64,000 nt of DNA from Chamaelirium japonicum (Eukaryota; Streptophyta; Magnoliopsida; Liliales; Melanthiaceae): positions 29,603,209 to 29,667,208 of the forward strand of contig OX393549.1 of assembly GCA_947650365.1 (NCBI GenBank), given 5' to 3'. Positions 46,501 through 59,071 of this stretch are shown piece after piece. Position 1 is the stretch's first letter. Every line of letters begins with the position of its first letter. Made by a program: the position numbers and the translations under genes. A model generated the notes under the pieces. The model worked only from the letters and a program-made list of their open reading frames with translations, was not told the origin of the DNA and did no database searches.

Positions 46501-49500
46501 ATTCATACGATCCATTCTAATTCATTCTTACGATCCATTCTAATTCATTCGTACAATCCATTCTAATTCATTCGCACGATCAATTCTAATTCATTCATAC
46601 AATCCATTCTAATTCTTTCGTACAATCCATTCTTAGTCATTCGTACGATCCATTCTAATTCATTCGCACGAATGTATCCATTCTAATTCATTCGTACGAT
46701 CCATTCTAATTCATTCGTACGATCCATTCTAATTCATTCGTACGATCCATTCTAATTCATTTACGATCCATTCTAATTCCTTCGTACGATCCATTCTAAT
46801 TCATTCGTACGATCCATTCTAATTCATTCGTATGGATACATTTGTGCGAATGAATTAGAATGGATCGTATGAATAAATTAGAATAGATTGTGCGAATGAA
46901 TTAGAATGGATCGTACGAATGAATTAGAATGGATACATTCGTGCGAATGAATTAGAATGTGTCGTACGAATGAATTAGAATGGATCGTACGAATGAATTA
47001 GAATGGATCGTACGAATGAAATAGAATGGATTGTACGAATGAATTAGAATGGATCGTACGAATGAATTAGAATGGATTGTGTGAAAGAATTAGAATGGAT
47101 TGTATGAATGAATTAGAATGGATCGTATGAATGAATTAGAATGGATACATTCGTGCGAATGAATTAGAATGGATCATGCGAATGAAATAGAATGGATCGT
47201 ACAAATGAAGTAGAATGGATCGTACGAATGAATTAGAATAGATTGTGCGACGAATGTATCCATTCTAATTCATTCGTACGCAATCCATTCTAATTCTTTC
47301 ACACGATCCATTCTAATTCATTCATACGATCCATTCTAATTCATTCGTATGATCCATTCTAATTCATTCGTACAATCCATTCTATTTCATTCGTACGATC
47401 CATTCTTACTCATTCGTACGATCCATTCTAATTCCTTCGTACGATCCATTCTAATTTCTTCGTACGATCCATTCTAATTTCATTCGTATGATCCATTCTA
47501 ATTCCTTCGTATGATCCTTTCTTATTCATTCCCATGAATGTATCCATTCTAATTCATACGTACGATCCATTCTAATTCATTTATACGATCCAATCTAATT
47601 CATTAATACGATCCATTCTAATTCCTTTGTACGAACCATTCTAATTCATTCGTATGATCCATTCTATTTCATTCATACGATCCATTCTAATTCATTCGTA
47701 CGATTCATTCTAATTCATTCGTACGATCCATTCTAATTCATTCATAAGATCCATTCTAATTCATTCGCACGAATGTATCCATTCTAATTCATTCGTACGA
47801 TCTATTCTAATTCATTAATACGATCCAATCTAATTCATTCGTACTTTCATTCGTACGATCCGTTCTAATTTCATTCATACGATCCATTCTACGAATGAAT
47901 TAGAATAGATTGTGCGAATGAATTAGAATGGATCGTACGAATGAATTAGAATGGATCGTAATAATGGATCGTACGAATGAAATAGAATGGATCGTACGAA
48001 TGAATTAGCATGGATCGTGCTAAGGAATTAGAATGGATCGTATGAATGAATTAGAATGGATCGTGTGAATGAATTAGAATGGATCGTGCGAATGAATTAG
48101 AATGGATACATTCGTGCGAATGAATTAGAATGGATCGTACGAATGAATTAGAATATATCATACGAATGAAATAGATGTATACATTCGTGCGAATGAATTA
48201 GAATAGATCGTACGAATGAGTAAGAATGGATCGTACACATGAAATAGAAGGGATTGTACGAATGAATTATAATAGATTGTGCGAATGAATTAGAATGGAT
48301 CGTATGAATGAATTAGAATGGATCGTAATAATAGATCGTAAGAATGAAATAGAATGGATCGTACGAATGAATTACGATCCATTCTAATTCGTTAGCACGA
48401 TCCATTCTAATTCATTCATACAATCCATTCTAATTCATTCATACAATCCATTCTAATTCATTCATACGATCCATTCTAATTCATTCATACGATCCATTCT
48501 AATTCATTCGCACGATCCATTCTAATTCATTCGTACGATCCATTCTAATTCCTTCGTACTATCCATTCTAATTCATTCATACGATCCATTCTAATTCCTT
48601 CATTCTAATTCATTCGCACGAATGTATCCATTCTAATTCATTCGTACGATCCATTCTAATTCATTCGCACAATCTATTCTAATTCATTCGTACGATCCAT
48701 TCTAATTCTTTAGCACGATCCATTCTAATTCATTCATACAATCCATTCTAATTCTTTTGCATTAATGTATCCATTCTAATTTATTCGTACGATCCATTCT
48801 AATTTATTCGTACGATCCATTCTAATTCATTCGCACGATCCATTCTAATTTATTCATACGATCCAATCTAATTCATTCGTACGATCCATTCTAATTCATA
48901 CGTACGATCCATTCTAATTCATTTATACGATCCAATCTAATTCATTTATACAATCCATTCTAATTCATTCGCACGAATTTATCCATTCTAATTCATTCAT
49001 ATGATCCATTCGAATTCATTCGCATAATCTATTCTTATTCATTCGTACGTTCCATTCTAATTCATTCGCATGATCCATTCTAATTCATTCGTACGATCCA
49101 TTATAATTCATTCGCACGATCCATTCTAATTCATTCGCACGATCCACTCTAATTCATTCGCACGATCCATTCTAATTCATTCGTACGATCCATTCTAATT
49201 CATTCGTATGATCCATTCTAATTCATTCGTACAATGCATTCTATTTCATTCGTACGATCCATTATTACTCATTCGTACGATCCATTCTAATTCATTCGCA
49301 CGAATGTATCCATTCTAATTCATTCGTACGATCCATTCTAATTCATTCGTATGATCCATTCTAATTCATTCGCACGATCCATTCTAATTCATTCGTACGA
49401 TCCATTCTAATTCATTCGCACAAATGTATCCATTCTAATTCATTCGTACAATCCATTCTAATTCATTCGTACGATCCATTCTAATTCCTTCGTACGATCC

Positions 49501-52500
49501 ATTCTAATTCCTTCGTACGTACGATCCATTCTAATTCCTTCGTACGATCCATTCTATTTTATTCGTATGATCCATTCTAATTCTTTCACACGATCCACTC
49601 TAATTCATTCGTACGAGACATTCTAATTCATTCGTACGATCCATTCTAATTCATTCATATGATCCATTCTAATTCATTCGTACGATCCATTCTAATTCAT
49701 TCGCACGATCCATTCTAATTCCTTCGTATGATCCATTCTTATTCATTCCCATGAATGTATCCATTCTAATTCATACGTACGATCCATTCTAATTCATTTA
49801 TACGATCCAATCTATTTCATTCATACAATCCATTCTAATTCATTCGCACGAATTTATCCATTCTAACTCATTCATACGATCCATTCTAATTCATTCGCAC
49901 GATCCATTCTAATTCATTAACACGATCCAATCTAATTCATTCATACGATCCATTCTAATTCATTCGCTCGAATGTATCCATTCTAATTCATTCGTATGAT
50001 CCATTCTAATTCATTCGCACAATCTATTCTAATTCATTCGTACGATCCATTCTAATTTATTAGCACGATTCATTCTAATTCATTCGTACGATCCATTCTA
50101 ATTCATTCGTACAATCCATTCTAATTCACTAGCACGATCCATTCTAATGAATTCGTACGATCCATTCTATTTTATTCGTATGATCCATTCTAATTCATTC
50201 ATAAGATCCATTCTAATTCCTTCGTACGATCCATTCTAATTTATACGATTCATTCTATTTCATTCATACGATCCATTCTAATTCATTCGCACGATCCATT
50301 CAAATTCATTCATACGATTCATTCTAATTCATTCGTACGATCCATTCTAATTCATTCGCACGATCCATTCTAATTCATTCATATGATCCATTCTAATTCA
50401 TTCGTACGATCCATTCTAATTCATTCGCACGATCAATTCTAATTCAGTCATACGATCCATTCTAATTCATTAATACGATCCATTCTAATTCATTCGTACG
50501 ACGCACGATCCATTCTAATTCATTCGTACAATCCATTCTAATTCATTCGCACGATCTATTCGAATTCACTCATACGATCCATTCTAATTCATTCATACTA
50601 TCCATTGATCGTACGAATGAATTAGAGTGGATACATTCGTGCGAATGAATTAGAATGGATCGTATGAATGAATTAGAATGGATCGTACGAATGAATTAGA
50701 ATGAATCGTACGAAGGAATTAGAATGGATCGTATGAATACGATCCATTCTAATTCATTCGTACGATCCATTCTAATTCATTCATACGATCCATTTTAATT
50801 CCTTCGTACGATCCATTCTAATTCCTTCGTACGATCCATTCTAATTCCATTCATACGATCCATTCTAATTCATTCGCACGAATGTATCCATTCTAATTCA
50901 TTCGTACGATCCATTCTAATTCATTCGCACAATCTATTCTAATTCATTCATACGATCCATTCTATTTCATTCGCACGATCCATTCTAATTCATTCATACG
51001 ATCCATTCTAATTCATTCGTACGATCCATTCTAATTCATTTGCACGATCCATTCTTACTCATTCGTACGATCCATTCTAATTCATTCGCACGATCCATTC
51101 TAATTCATTAATACGATCCATTCTTACTCATTCATACGATCCATTCTAATTCATTCGTACGATCCATTCTAATTCATTCGTACGATCCATTCTAATTCAT
51201 ACGATCCATTCTAATTCATTCGTACAAACCATACATTCGTACGAAAGAATTAGAATGGATTGTATGAATGAATTAGAATGGATTAGAATGGATTATACGA
51301 TTGAATTAGAATGGATCGTACGAAGGAATTAGAATGGATCGTATGAAGGAATTAGAATGGATCGTACGAATGAATTAGAATGGATCGTACGAATAAATTA
51401 GATTGGATTGTATGAATGAATTAGAATGGATCGTGCGAATGAATTAGAATGGATCGTGCGAATGAATTAGAATGGATCGTACGAATGAATTAGAATGGAT
51501 CGTACGAATGAATTAGAATGGATCGTACGAATGAATTAGAATGGATCGTACGAAGGAATTAGAATGGATCGTACGAATGAATTAGAATGGATCGTACGAA
51601 TGAATTAGAATGGATACATTCGTGCGAATGAATTAGAATGGATCATACGAATGAGTAAGAATGGATCATGCGAATGAAATAGAATGGATTGTACGAATGA
51701 ATTAGAATGGATTCATTCGTGCGAATGAATTAGAATAGATTGTGCGAATAAATTAGAATGGATCGTACAAATAAATTAGAATTTATAAATTCGTGCGAAT
51801 GAATTAGAATGGATTGTTTGAATGAATTAGATTGGATCGTATAAATGAATTAGAATGGATCGTGCGAATGAATTAGAATGGATCGTAATAATGGATCGTA
51901 CGAATGAAATAGAATGGATCGTACGAATGTGTTAGAGTGGATACATTTGTACGAATGAATTAGAATAGATCATACGAACGAATTAGAATGGATCGTACGA
52001 ATGAATTAGATTGGATCGTATGAATGAATTAGAATGGAACGTATGAATGAAATAGAATGGATCGTACGAATGAATTAGAATGGATCGTGCGAATGAATTA
52101 GAATGGATCGTACGAATGAATTAGAATAGATTGTGCGAATGAATTAGAATGGATCGTACGAAGGAATTAGAATGGATCGTACGAATGAATTAGAATGGAT
52201 CGTGCGAATGAATTAGAATGGATCGTACGAATGAATTAGCATGGATCGTGCTAATGAATTAGAATGGATCGTACGAATGAATTAGAATGGATCGTACGAA
52301 TGAACTAGATTGGATCGTATGAATGAATTAGAATGGTTCGTATGAATGAATTAGAATGGATCGTACGAATGAATTAGAATGGATACATTCGTGCAAAAGA
52401 ATTAGAATGGGTTGTATAAATGAATTAGAATGGATCGTGCGAATGAATTAGAATGGATACATTCATGCGAATGAATTAGAATGGATCGTATGAATGAATT

Positions 52501-55500
52501 AGATTGGATCGAATGAATGAATTAGAATGGATCGTGCGAATGAATTAGAATGGATCGTACGAATGAATTATGGATCATACGAATGAATTAGAATGGATCG
52601 TACGAATGAATTAGAATGGATCGTACGAATGAATTAGAATGGATACATTCGTGCGAATGAATTAGAATGGATCGTACGAATGAGTAAGAATGGATCGTAC
52701 GAATGAAATAGAATGGATTGTACGAATGAATTAGAATGGATCATACGAATGAATTAGAATGGATCGTACGAATGAATTAGAATGGATCGTACGAATGAAT
52801 TAGAATGGATACATTCGTGCAAAAGAATTAGAATGGATTGTATGAATGAATTAGAATGGATCGTGCGAATGAATTAGAATGGATCGTACGAATGAATTAG
52901 AATGGATACATTTGTGCGAAAGAATTACAATAGATCGTATGAATGAATTAGAATGGATTGTATGAATGAATTAGATTGGATCGTTTGATTCTAATTCATT
53001 CATACGATCCATTCTAATTCATTCGTACAATCCATTCTAATTCATTCGTACGATCCATTCTAATTCATTCGCATGATTCATTCGTACGAATGAATTAGAA
53101 TGGATCGTATGAATGAATTAGAATGGATCGTACGATCGAATTAGAATGGATCATACGAATGAATAAGAATTGATCGTATGAATGAATTAGATTGGATCGT
53201 ATGAATGAATTAGAATGGATCGTACGAATGAATTAGAATGGATCGTATGAATGAAATAGAATGGATCGTGCGAATGAATTAGAATGGATCGTACGAATGA
53301 ATTAGAATGGATACATTCGTGCGAATGAATTAGAATGGATCGTATGAATGAATTAGTATGGATCGTGCGAATGAATTAGAATGGATCGTATGAATGAATT
53401 AGAATGGATCGTGCAAATGAATTAGAATGGATCGTACGAATGAATTAGAATGGATTGTCCGAATGAATTAGAATGGATAGTACGAATGAATTAGAATGGA
53501 TCGTAAGAATGAATTAGAATGGATACATATGAATGAATTAGAATGGATCGTGCGAATGAATAAGAATGGATCGTACGAAGGAATTAGAATGGATCGTACG
53601 AATGAATTAGAATGGATACATTCGTGCGAATGAATTAGAATGGATCGTGCGAATGAATTAGAATGGATTGTGCGAATGAATTAGAATGGATCGTACGAAT
53701 GAATTAGAATGGATACATTTGTGCCAATGAATTAGAATGGATCGTACGAATGAGTAAGAATGGATCGTACATTCGTGCGAATGAATTAGAATGGATTGTA
53801 TGAATGAATTAGATTGGATCGTATAAATTAATTAGAATGGATCGTACGAAAGAATTAGAATGGATCGTATGAATGAATTAGAATGGATACATACGAATGA
53901 ATTAGAGTGGATCGTATGAAAGAATTAGATTGGATCGTATGAATGAATTAGAATGGATCGTGCGTCGTACGAATGAATTAGAATGGATCGTATTAATGAA
54001 TTAGAATGGATTGTGCGAATGAATTAGAATGGATCGTATGAATGAATTAGAATGGATCGTATGAATTAATTAGAATGGATACATACGAATGAATTAGAAT
54101 GGATCGTATGAATGAATTAGATTGGATCATATGAATGAATTAGATTGGATCGTATGAATGAATTAGAATGGATCGTGCGAATGAATTAGAATGGATCGTG
54201 CGAATGAATTAGAATGGATCGTATGAATGAATTAGAATGGATACATTCGAGCAAAAGAATTAGAATGGATTGTATGAATGAATTAGAATGGATCGTGCTA
54301 ATGAATTAGAATGGATCGTACGAATGATTTAGAATAGATTGTGCGAATGAATTAGAATGGATCATACGAATGAATTAGAATGGATCGTAATAATGGATCG
54401 TACGAAGGAAATAGAATGGATCGTACAAATGAATTAGCATGGATCATGCTAATGAATTAGAATGGAACGTACGAATGAATTAGAATAGATTGTGCGAATG
54501 AATTAGAATGGATCGTACGAATGAATTAGAATGGATAAATTTGTGCGAATGAATTAGAATGGATTGTATGAATGAATTAGATTGGATCGTATAAATGAAT
54601 TAGAATGGATTGTACGTATGAATTAGAATGGATACATTCATGGGATCGGATACATTCGTGCGAATGAATTAGAATGGATCGTGTGAATGAATTAGATTGG
54701 ATCGTACAAATGAATTAGAATGGATCGTACGAAGGAATTAGAATGGATCGGATACATTCGTGCGAATGAATTAGAATGGATCGTGCAAATGAATTAGAAT
54801 GGATCGTACGAATGAATTAGAATGGATCGTACGATGGAATTAGAATGGATCGGATACATTCGTGCGAATGAATTAGAATGGATCATGAATCCATTCTATT
54901 TCATTCGTACGATCCATTCACTACACCATTTGTACGATCCATTCTTACTCATTTGTACGATCCATTCTAATTCATTGGCACGAATGTATCCGATCCATTC
55001 TAATTCCTTCATACGATCCATTCTAATTCATTCGTACGATCCATTCTAATTCATTCGCACGATCCATTCTAATTCGTTCGCACGAATGTATCCGATCCAT
55101 TCTAATTCCCTCGTACGATCAATTAGAATAGATCGTACGAATGAATTAGAAAGGATCGTGCGAAAGAATTAGAGAATGAATTAGAATGGATTGTACGAAT
55201 GAATTAGAATGGATCGTACGAATGAATTAGAATGGATACATTCGTGCGAATGAATTAAAATGGATACATTCGTGCGAAAGAATTAGAATAAATCGTATGA
55301 ATGAATTAGAATGGATCGTATGATTGAATTAGAATGGATCGTGCGAATGAATTAGAATGGATCGTACGAATGAATTAGAATGGATCGTACGAAGGAATTA
55401 GAATGGATCGTACGAATGAATTAGAATAGATTGTGCGAATGAATTAGAATGGATCGTACGAATGAATTAGAATGGATCGTACGAATGAATTAGAATGGAT

Positions 55501-57607
55501 ACATTCATGGGAATGAATAAGAATGGATCGTACGAATAAATTAGAATAGATTGTACGAATGAAATAGAATGGATCGTACGTATAAATTAGAATGGATCGG
55601 GCGAATGAATTAGAATGGATCGTATGAATGAATTAGAATGGATCATACGAATGAAATAGAAGGGATCGTGCGAATGAATTAGAATGGATCATGCGAATGA
55701 ATTAGAATGGATCGTGCGAATGAAATAGAATGGATACAAATTAATTAGAATGGATCATACGAATGAATAAGAATGGATCGTATGAGTGAATTACGATCCA
55801 TTCTAATTCATTTGCATTATCAATTCTAATTCATTCATACGATCCATTCTAATTTATTCGTACGATCCATTCTAATTCATTCGCACAGATCCATTCTAAT
55901 TCATTCATACGATCCATTCTAATTCATTCATACGATCTATTCTAATTCATTCATACGATCCATTCTAATTCATTCGTACGATCCATTCTAATTCATTCGC
56001 ACGAATGTATCCATTCTAATTCATTCGTACGATCCATTCTAATTCATAAGTACGATCCATTCCATTCTAATTCATTCGCATCCATTCTAATTCCTTTGTA
56101 CGATCCATTCTAATTCATTCCCATGAATGTATCCATTCTAATTCATACGTACGATCCATTCTAATTCGTTCATACCATTCTAATTCATTCGCACGATCCA
56201 TTCGAATTCACTCATACGATCCATTCTAATTCATTCATACGATCCATTCTAATTCATTCGCATGAATGTATCCATTCTAATTCATTCGCACGATCCATTC
56301 TAATTCGTTCGTATGATCCGTTCTAATTCATTCGCACGAATGTATCCATTATAATTCATTCGTATGATCCATTCTAATTCACTCGCACGATCAATTCTAA
56401 TTCATTCGTACGATCCATTCTAATTCATTCGTACAATCTATTCTAATTCATTCATACAATCCATTCTAATTCATTCGCACGATCCATTCTAATTCATTCG
56501 CACGATCTATTCAAATTCATTCGTACAATCCATTCTTACTCATTCGTTTGATCCATTCTAATTCATTCATATGATCCATTCTAATTCATTCGTACGATCC
56601 ATTCTAATTCTTTCGCACGATCCATTCTAATTCATTCATACGATCCATTCTAATTCATTCATACGATCTATTCTAATTCTTTCGCACGAATGTATCCATT
56701 CTAATTCATTCGCACGAATGTATCCATTCTAATTCATTCGTACGATCCATTCTAATTCATTCGCACAATCTATTCTATTTCATTCGTACGATCCATTCTA
56801 ATTCATTCGTACGATCCATTCTTACTCATTCGTACGATCCATTCTTACTCATTCGTACGATCCATTCTAATTCATTCGCATACGAATGAATTAGAATGGA
56901 TCATACGAATGAATTAGAATAGATCGTGCGAATGAATTAGAATGGATCGTACGAATTAGAATTAGAATGGATTGTATGAATGAATTAGAATGGATCGTAC
57001 AATCCATTCTAATTCATTCGTTCGATCCATTCTAATTCATTCATACGATCCATTCTAATTCATTCACACGGACGAATACATTTGTACGATCCATTCTTAC
57101 TCATTCGTACGATCCATTCTAATTCATTCATACGATCCATTCTAATTCATTCGCACGATCCATTCTAATTCATTAATATGATCCAATCTAATTCATTCAT
57201 ACGATCCATTCTAATTCATTCATACGATCCATTCTAATTAATTCATACGATCTGTTCTAATTCTTTCGCACGAATGTATCCATTCTAATTCATTTGTACG
57301 ATCCATTCTAATTCCTTTGTACGACCCATTATATTTCCTTCGTATGATCTATTCTAATTCCATTGTACGATCCATTCTAATTCATTCGTACGATCCATTC
57401 TAATTCATTCGTACGATCCATTCTAATTTCTTCGTACGATCAATTCTAATACATTCGTATGATCCATTCTAATTCACTCATACGATCCATTCTAATTCAT
57501 TCATACGATCCATTCTAATTCATTTGCACGAATGTATCCATTCTAATTCATTCGTACGATCCATTCTAATTCATTCGTATAATCCATTCTATTTCATTCG
57601 TACGATC
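34592..57607. repeat. 23/28-bp satellite array with alternating orientation (23 kb)
   Basis: Nearly a thousand degenerate units. The forward unit is core GAATGAATTAGAATGG plus ATCGTAC (23 bp). A 28-bp variant carries ATACATTCGTGC in place of ATCGTAC. The array is split into about 25 blocks of opposite strand, switching near 34730, 35766, 37130, 39817, 41978, 42041, 42512, 43505, 45812, 46438, 46833, 47250, 47891, 48374, 50607, 50739, 51232, 52986, 53085, 54888, 55120, 55794, 56881 and 57001. No unrelated sequence longer than a few tens of bases was noticed inside. Short open frames in it are repeat translations. Confidence 0.95.
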
Positions 57608-57764
57608 TGTTGGGGGTAACTGAAACCCGTCCAGGAGTTGCAACCCTCAGTCCGTATGAGCTCGACCGAACGGCTATTAGGAGCGAGACCCACATTCGGC
57701 TATATGGACACCTTGTATCTGAGTGCATCACATCTAAGCCCGGTGAATTGCTTAGACAAAGAGC

Positions 57765-58245
57765 GCGAAGGAGCTCGCTCAAGCTCGTACAGAAGCTCGC
57801 CCAGGATGGCATAAGAGGTCGCACAAGCTCGTGTAGGAGCTCGCCCAGCTCGCGCTAGAGCTTGCCCCACTCGCGCTAGGGCTCGACCAGTTCGCGCAGG
57901 AGCTCGCCCAGCTCGTATAGGAGCTCGCCCAGCTCACTCAGGATCTCGCCCCACAGCTCGACTGGGAGCGAGATCCACATTGGGCTGTATGGGCACTTGT
58001 ATTAGCACGCACCCAGCCCACCCGGGAGCTCGCCCAAACTCACAAGGAGCTCACTCCAAACAGCTCACAAGGAGCTCGCCCCACAGCTTGCAAGGAGCTC
58101 GCCCCCCCCAGCTCGCGAGGAGCTCGCCCCGCAGCTCGCAAGAAGCTCGCCCCGCCAGCTCGCGAGGAGCACGCCTCCTAGCTCGCCAGGAGCTCGCCCC
58201 CAGCTCGCAACAGAGCTCGCCCCCAGCCCCTGGAGCTCGCCATCA
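57765..58245. repeat. GAGCTC minisatellite inside Tat B LTR
   Basis: About 20 units such as AGGAGCTCGCCCCACAGCTC and variants. They are longer and more homogeneous near 58060-58230. Nearly every unit holds GAGCTC or GCTCGC. Confidence 0.85.
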
Positions 58246-58774
58246 GTTCGCCCCTTTCTATGGATCTCATAGACCCCAGGAATCCAAAGGATGAGGAACT
58301 CGCGTGGGAGCACGCCCTCGCCCCCCCCCTCTCACACTGGAACCCACCCCAAGGCTCGTACGGGAGCTTCGAACAAAGAGAAAACTTAGAAGGGCATCAA
58401 CGAACACCGGTAGAGTGCTCAAAGAGATCGCCAGGCCGCTCCTATTGTCGAAGAGGTCATACTCTCCGGAGCCCGACTCTTGACAAAGGCTGCTAGGTGT
58501 CGAAACCCCACTGAAGCTACATGGACGATTATAGTCCATGGAAGCCCGCCCGAGTCGGTTTGAGACCTCCCAGACTTGAACATTCCAGAATAGCCACCTG
58601 GCAGCGACAGAACAGTAACTGCCCCCCCACTACATCGTTAGACGAGCAAGACGATAAAGAATGTCAGGGGATCAGGTTCCAAGGACTGTCAGACCCATGT
58701 GGGCGAGAACGTGGGGGCCTAGAAGGCACCGGAAAGAACCTCCACGTGTTGGGCACCGGTAGGTCGCCGATGTC

Positions 58775-58781
58775 TATAAAT
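58775..58781 (+). promoter_or_regulatory. TATA box of Tat B LTR
   Basis: GTCTATAAATGCCC, about 206 bases before the LTR end; conserved in Tat A. Confidence 0.6.
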
Positions 58782-58983
58782 GCCCACCCACAGGCTCCAA
58801 AGTAGAGGTTCGATTTCGAAACCCTCATCCCTACCACTTTCGTCTGTTATAGCCCTCCATTGAGCACCTGAGACTGACTTGAGCGTCGGAGGGTCTGCGC
58901 TCCTGAGGGAGCCAGCCGTTCTTACGTTTTCTTTTGTCTTGCAGGTAGACCGCACGGACCAGCAAAAAATAACCCCAAATATT

Positions 58984-59000
58984 TGGCGCCGTCTGTGGGA
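58984..59000 (+). promoter_or_regulatory. Primer-binding site of Tat B
   Basis: TGGCGCCGTCTGTGGGA, two bases after the LTR end. Confidence 0.87.
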
Positions 59001-59071
59001 TCTTTCGACTGGTTCCTGTGAGAACGCCCACGACCTCAAGGTTAAATGCCGAGAGCTCTCGTATCCTAAGA

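Larger units (their letters stand above)
57608..58981 (+). repeat. 5' LTR of Tat B (1.37 kb)
   Basis: Starts TGTTGGGGGTAAC directly after satellite GATC and ends CCCAAATA before the PBS (the usual CA end is mutated to TA). The block GAGCGAGAYCCACATT occurs twice (57682 and 57966) but once in Tat A (near 34440), so part of the GAGCTC region is duplicated. Confidence 0.9.

Noticed and set aside
34592-57607. CRISPR-like look (short repeats in a long array)
   Set aside because: There are no unique spacers; the units are contiguous, degenerate and change strand. The context is plant retrotransposons, so this is a satellite.
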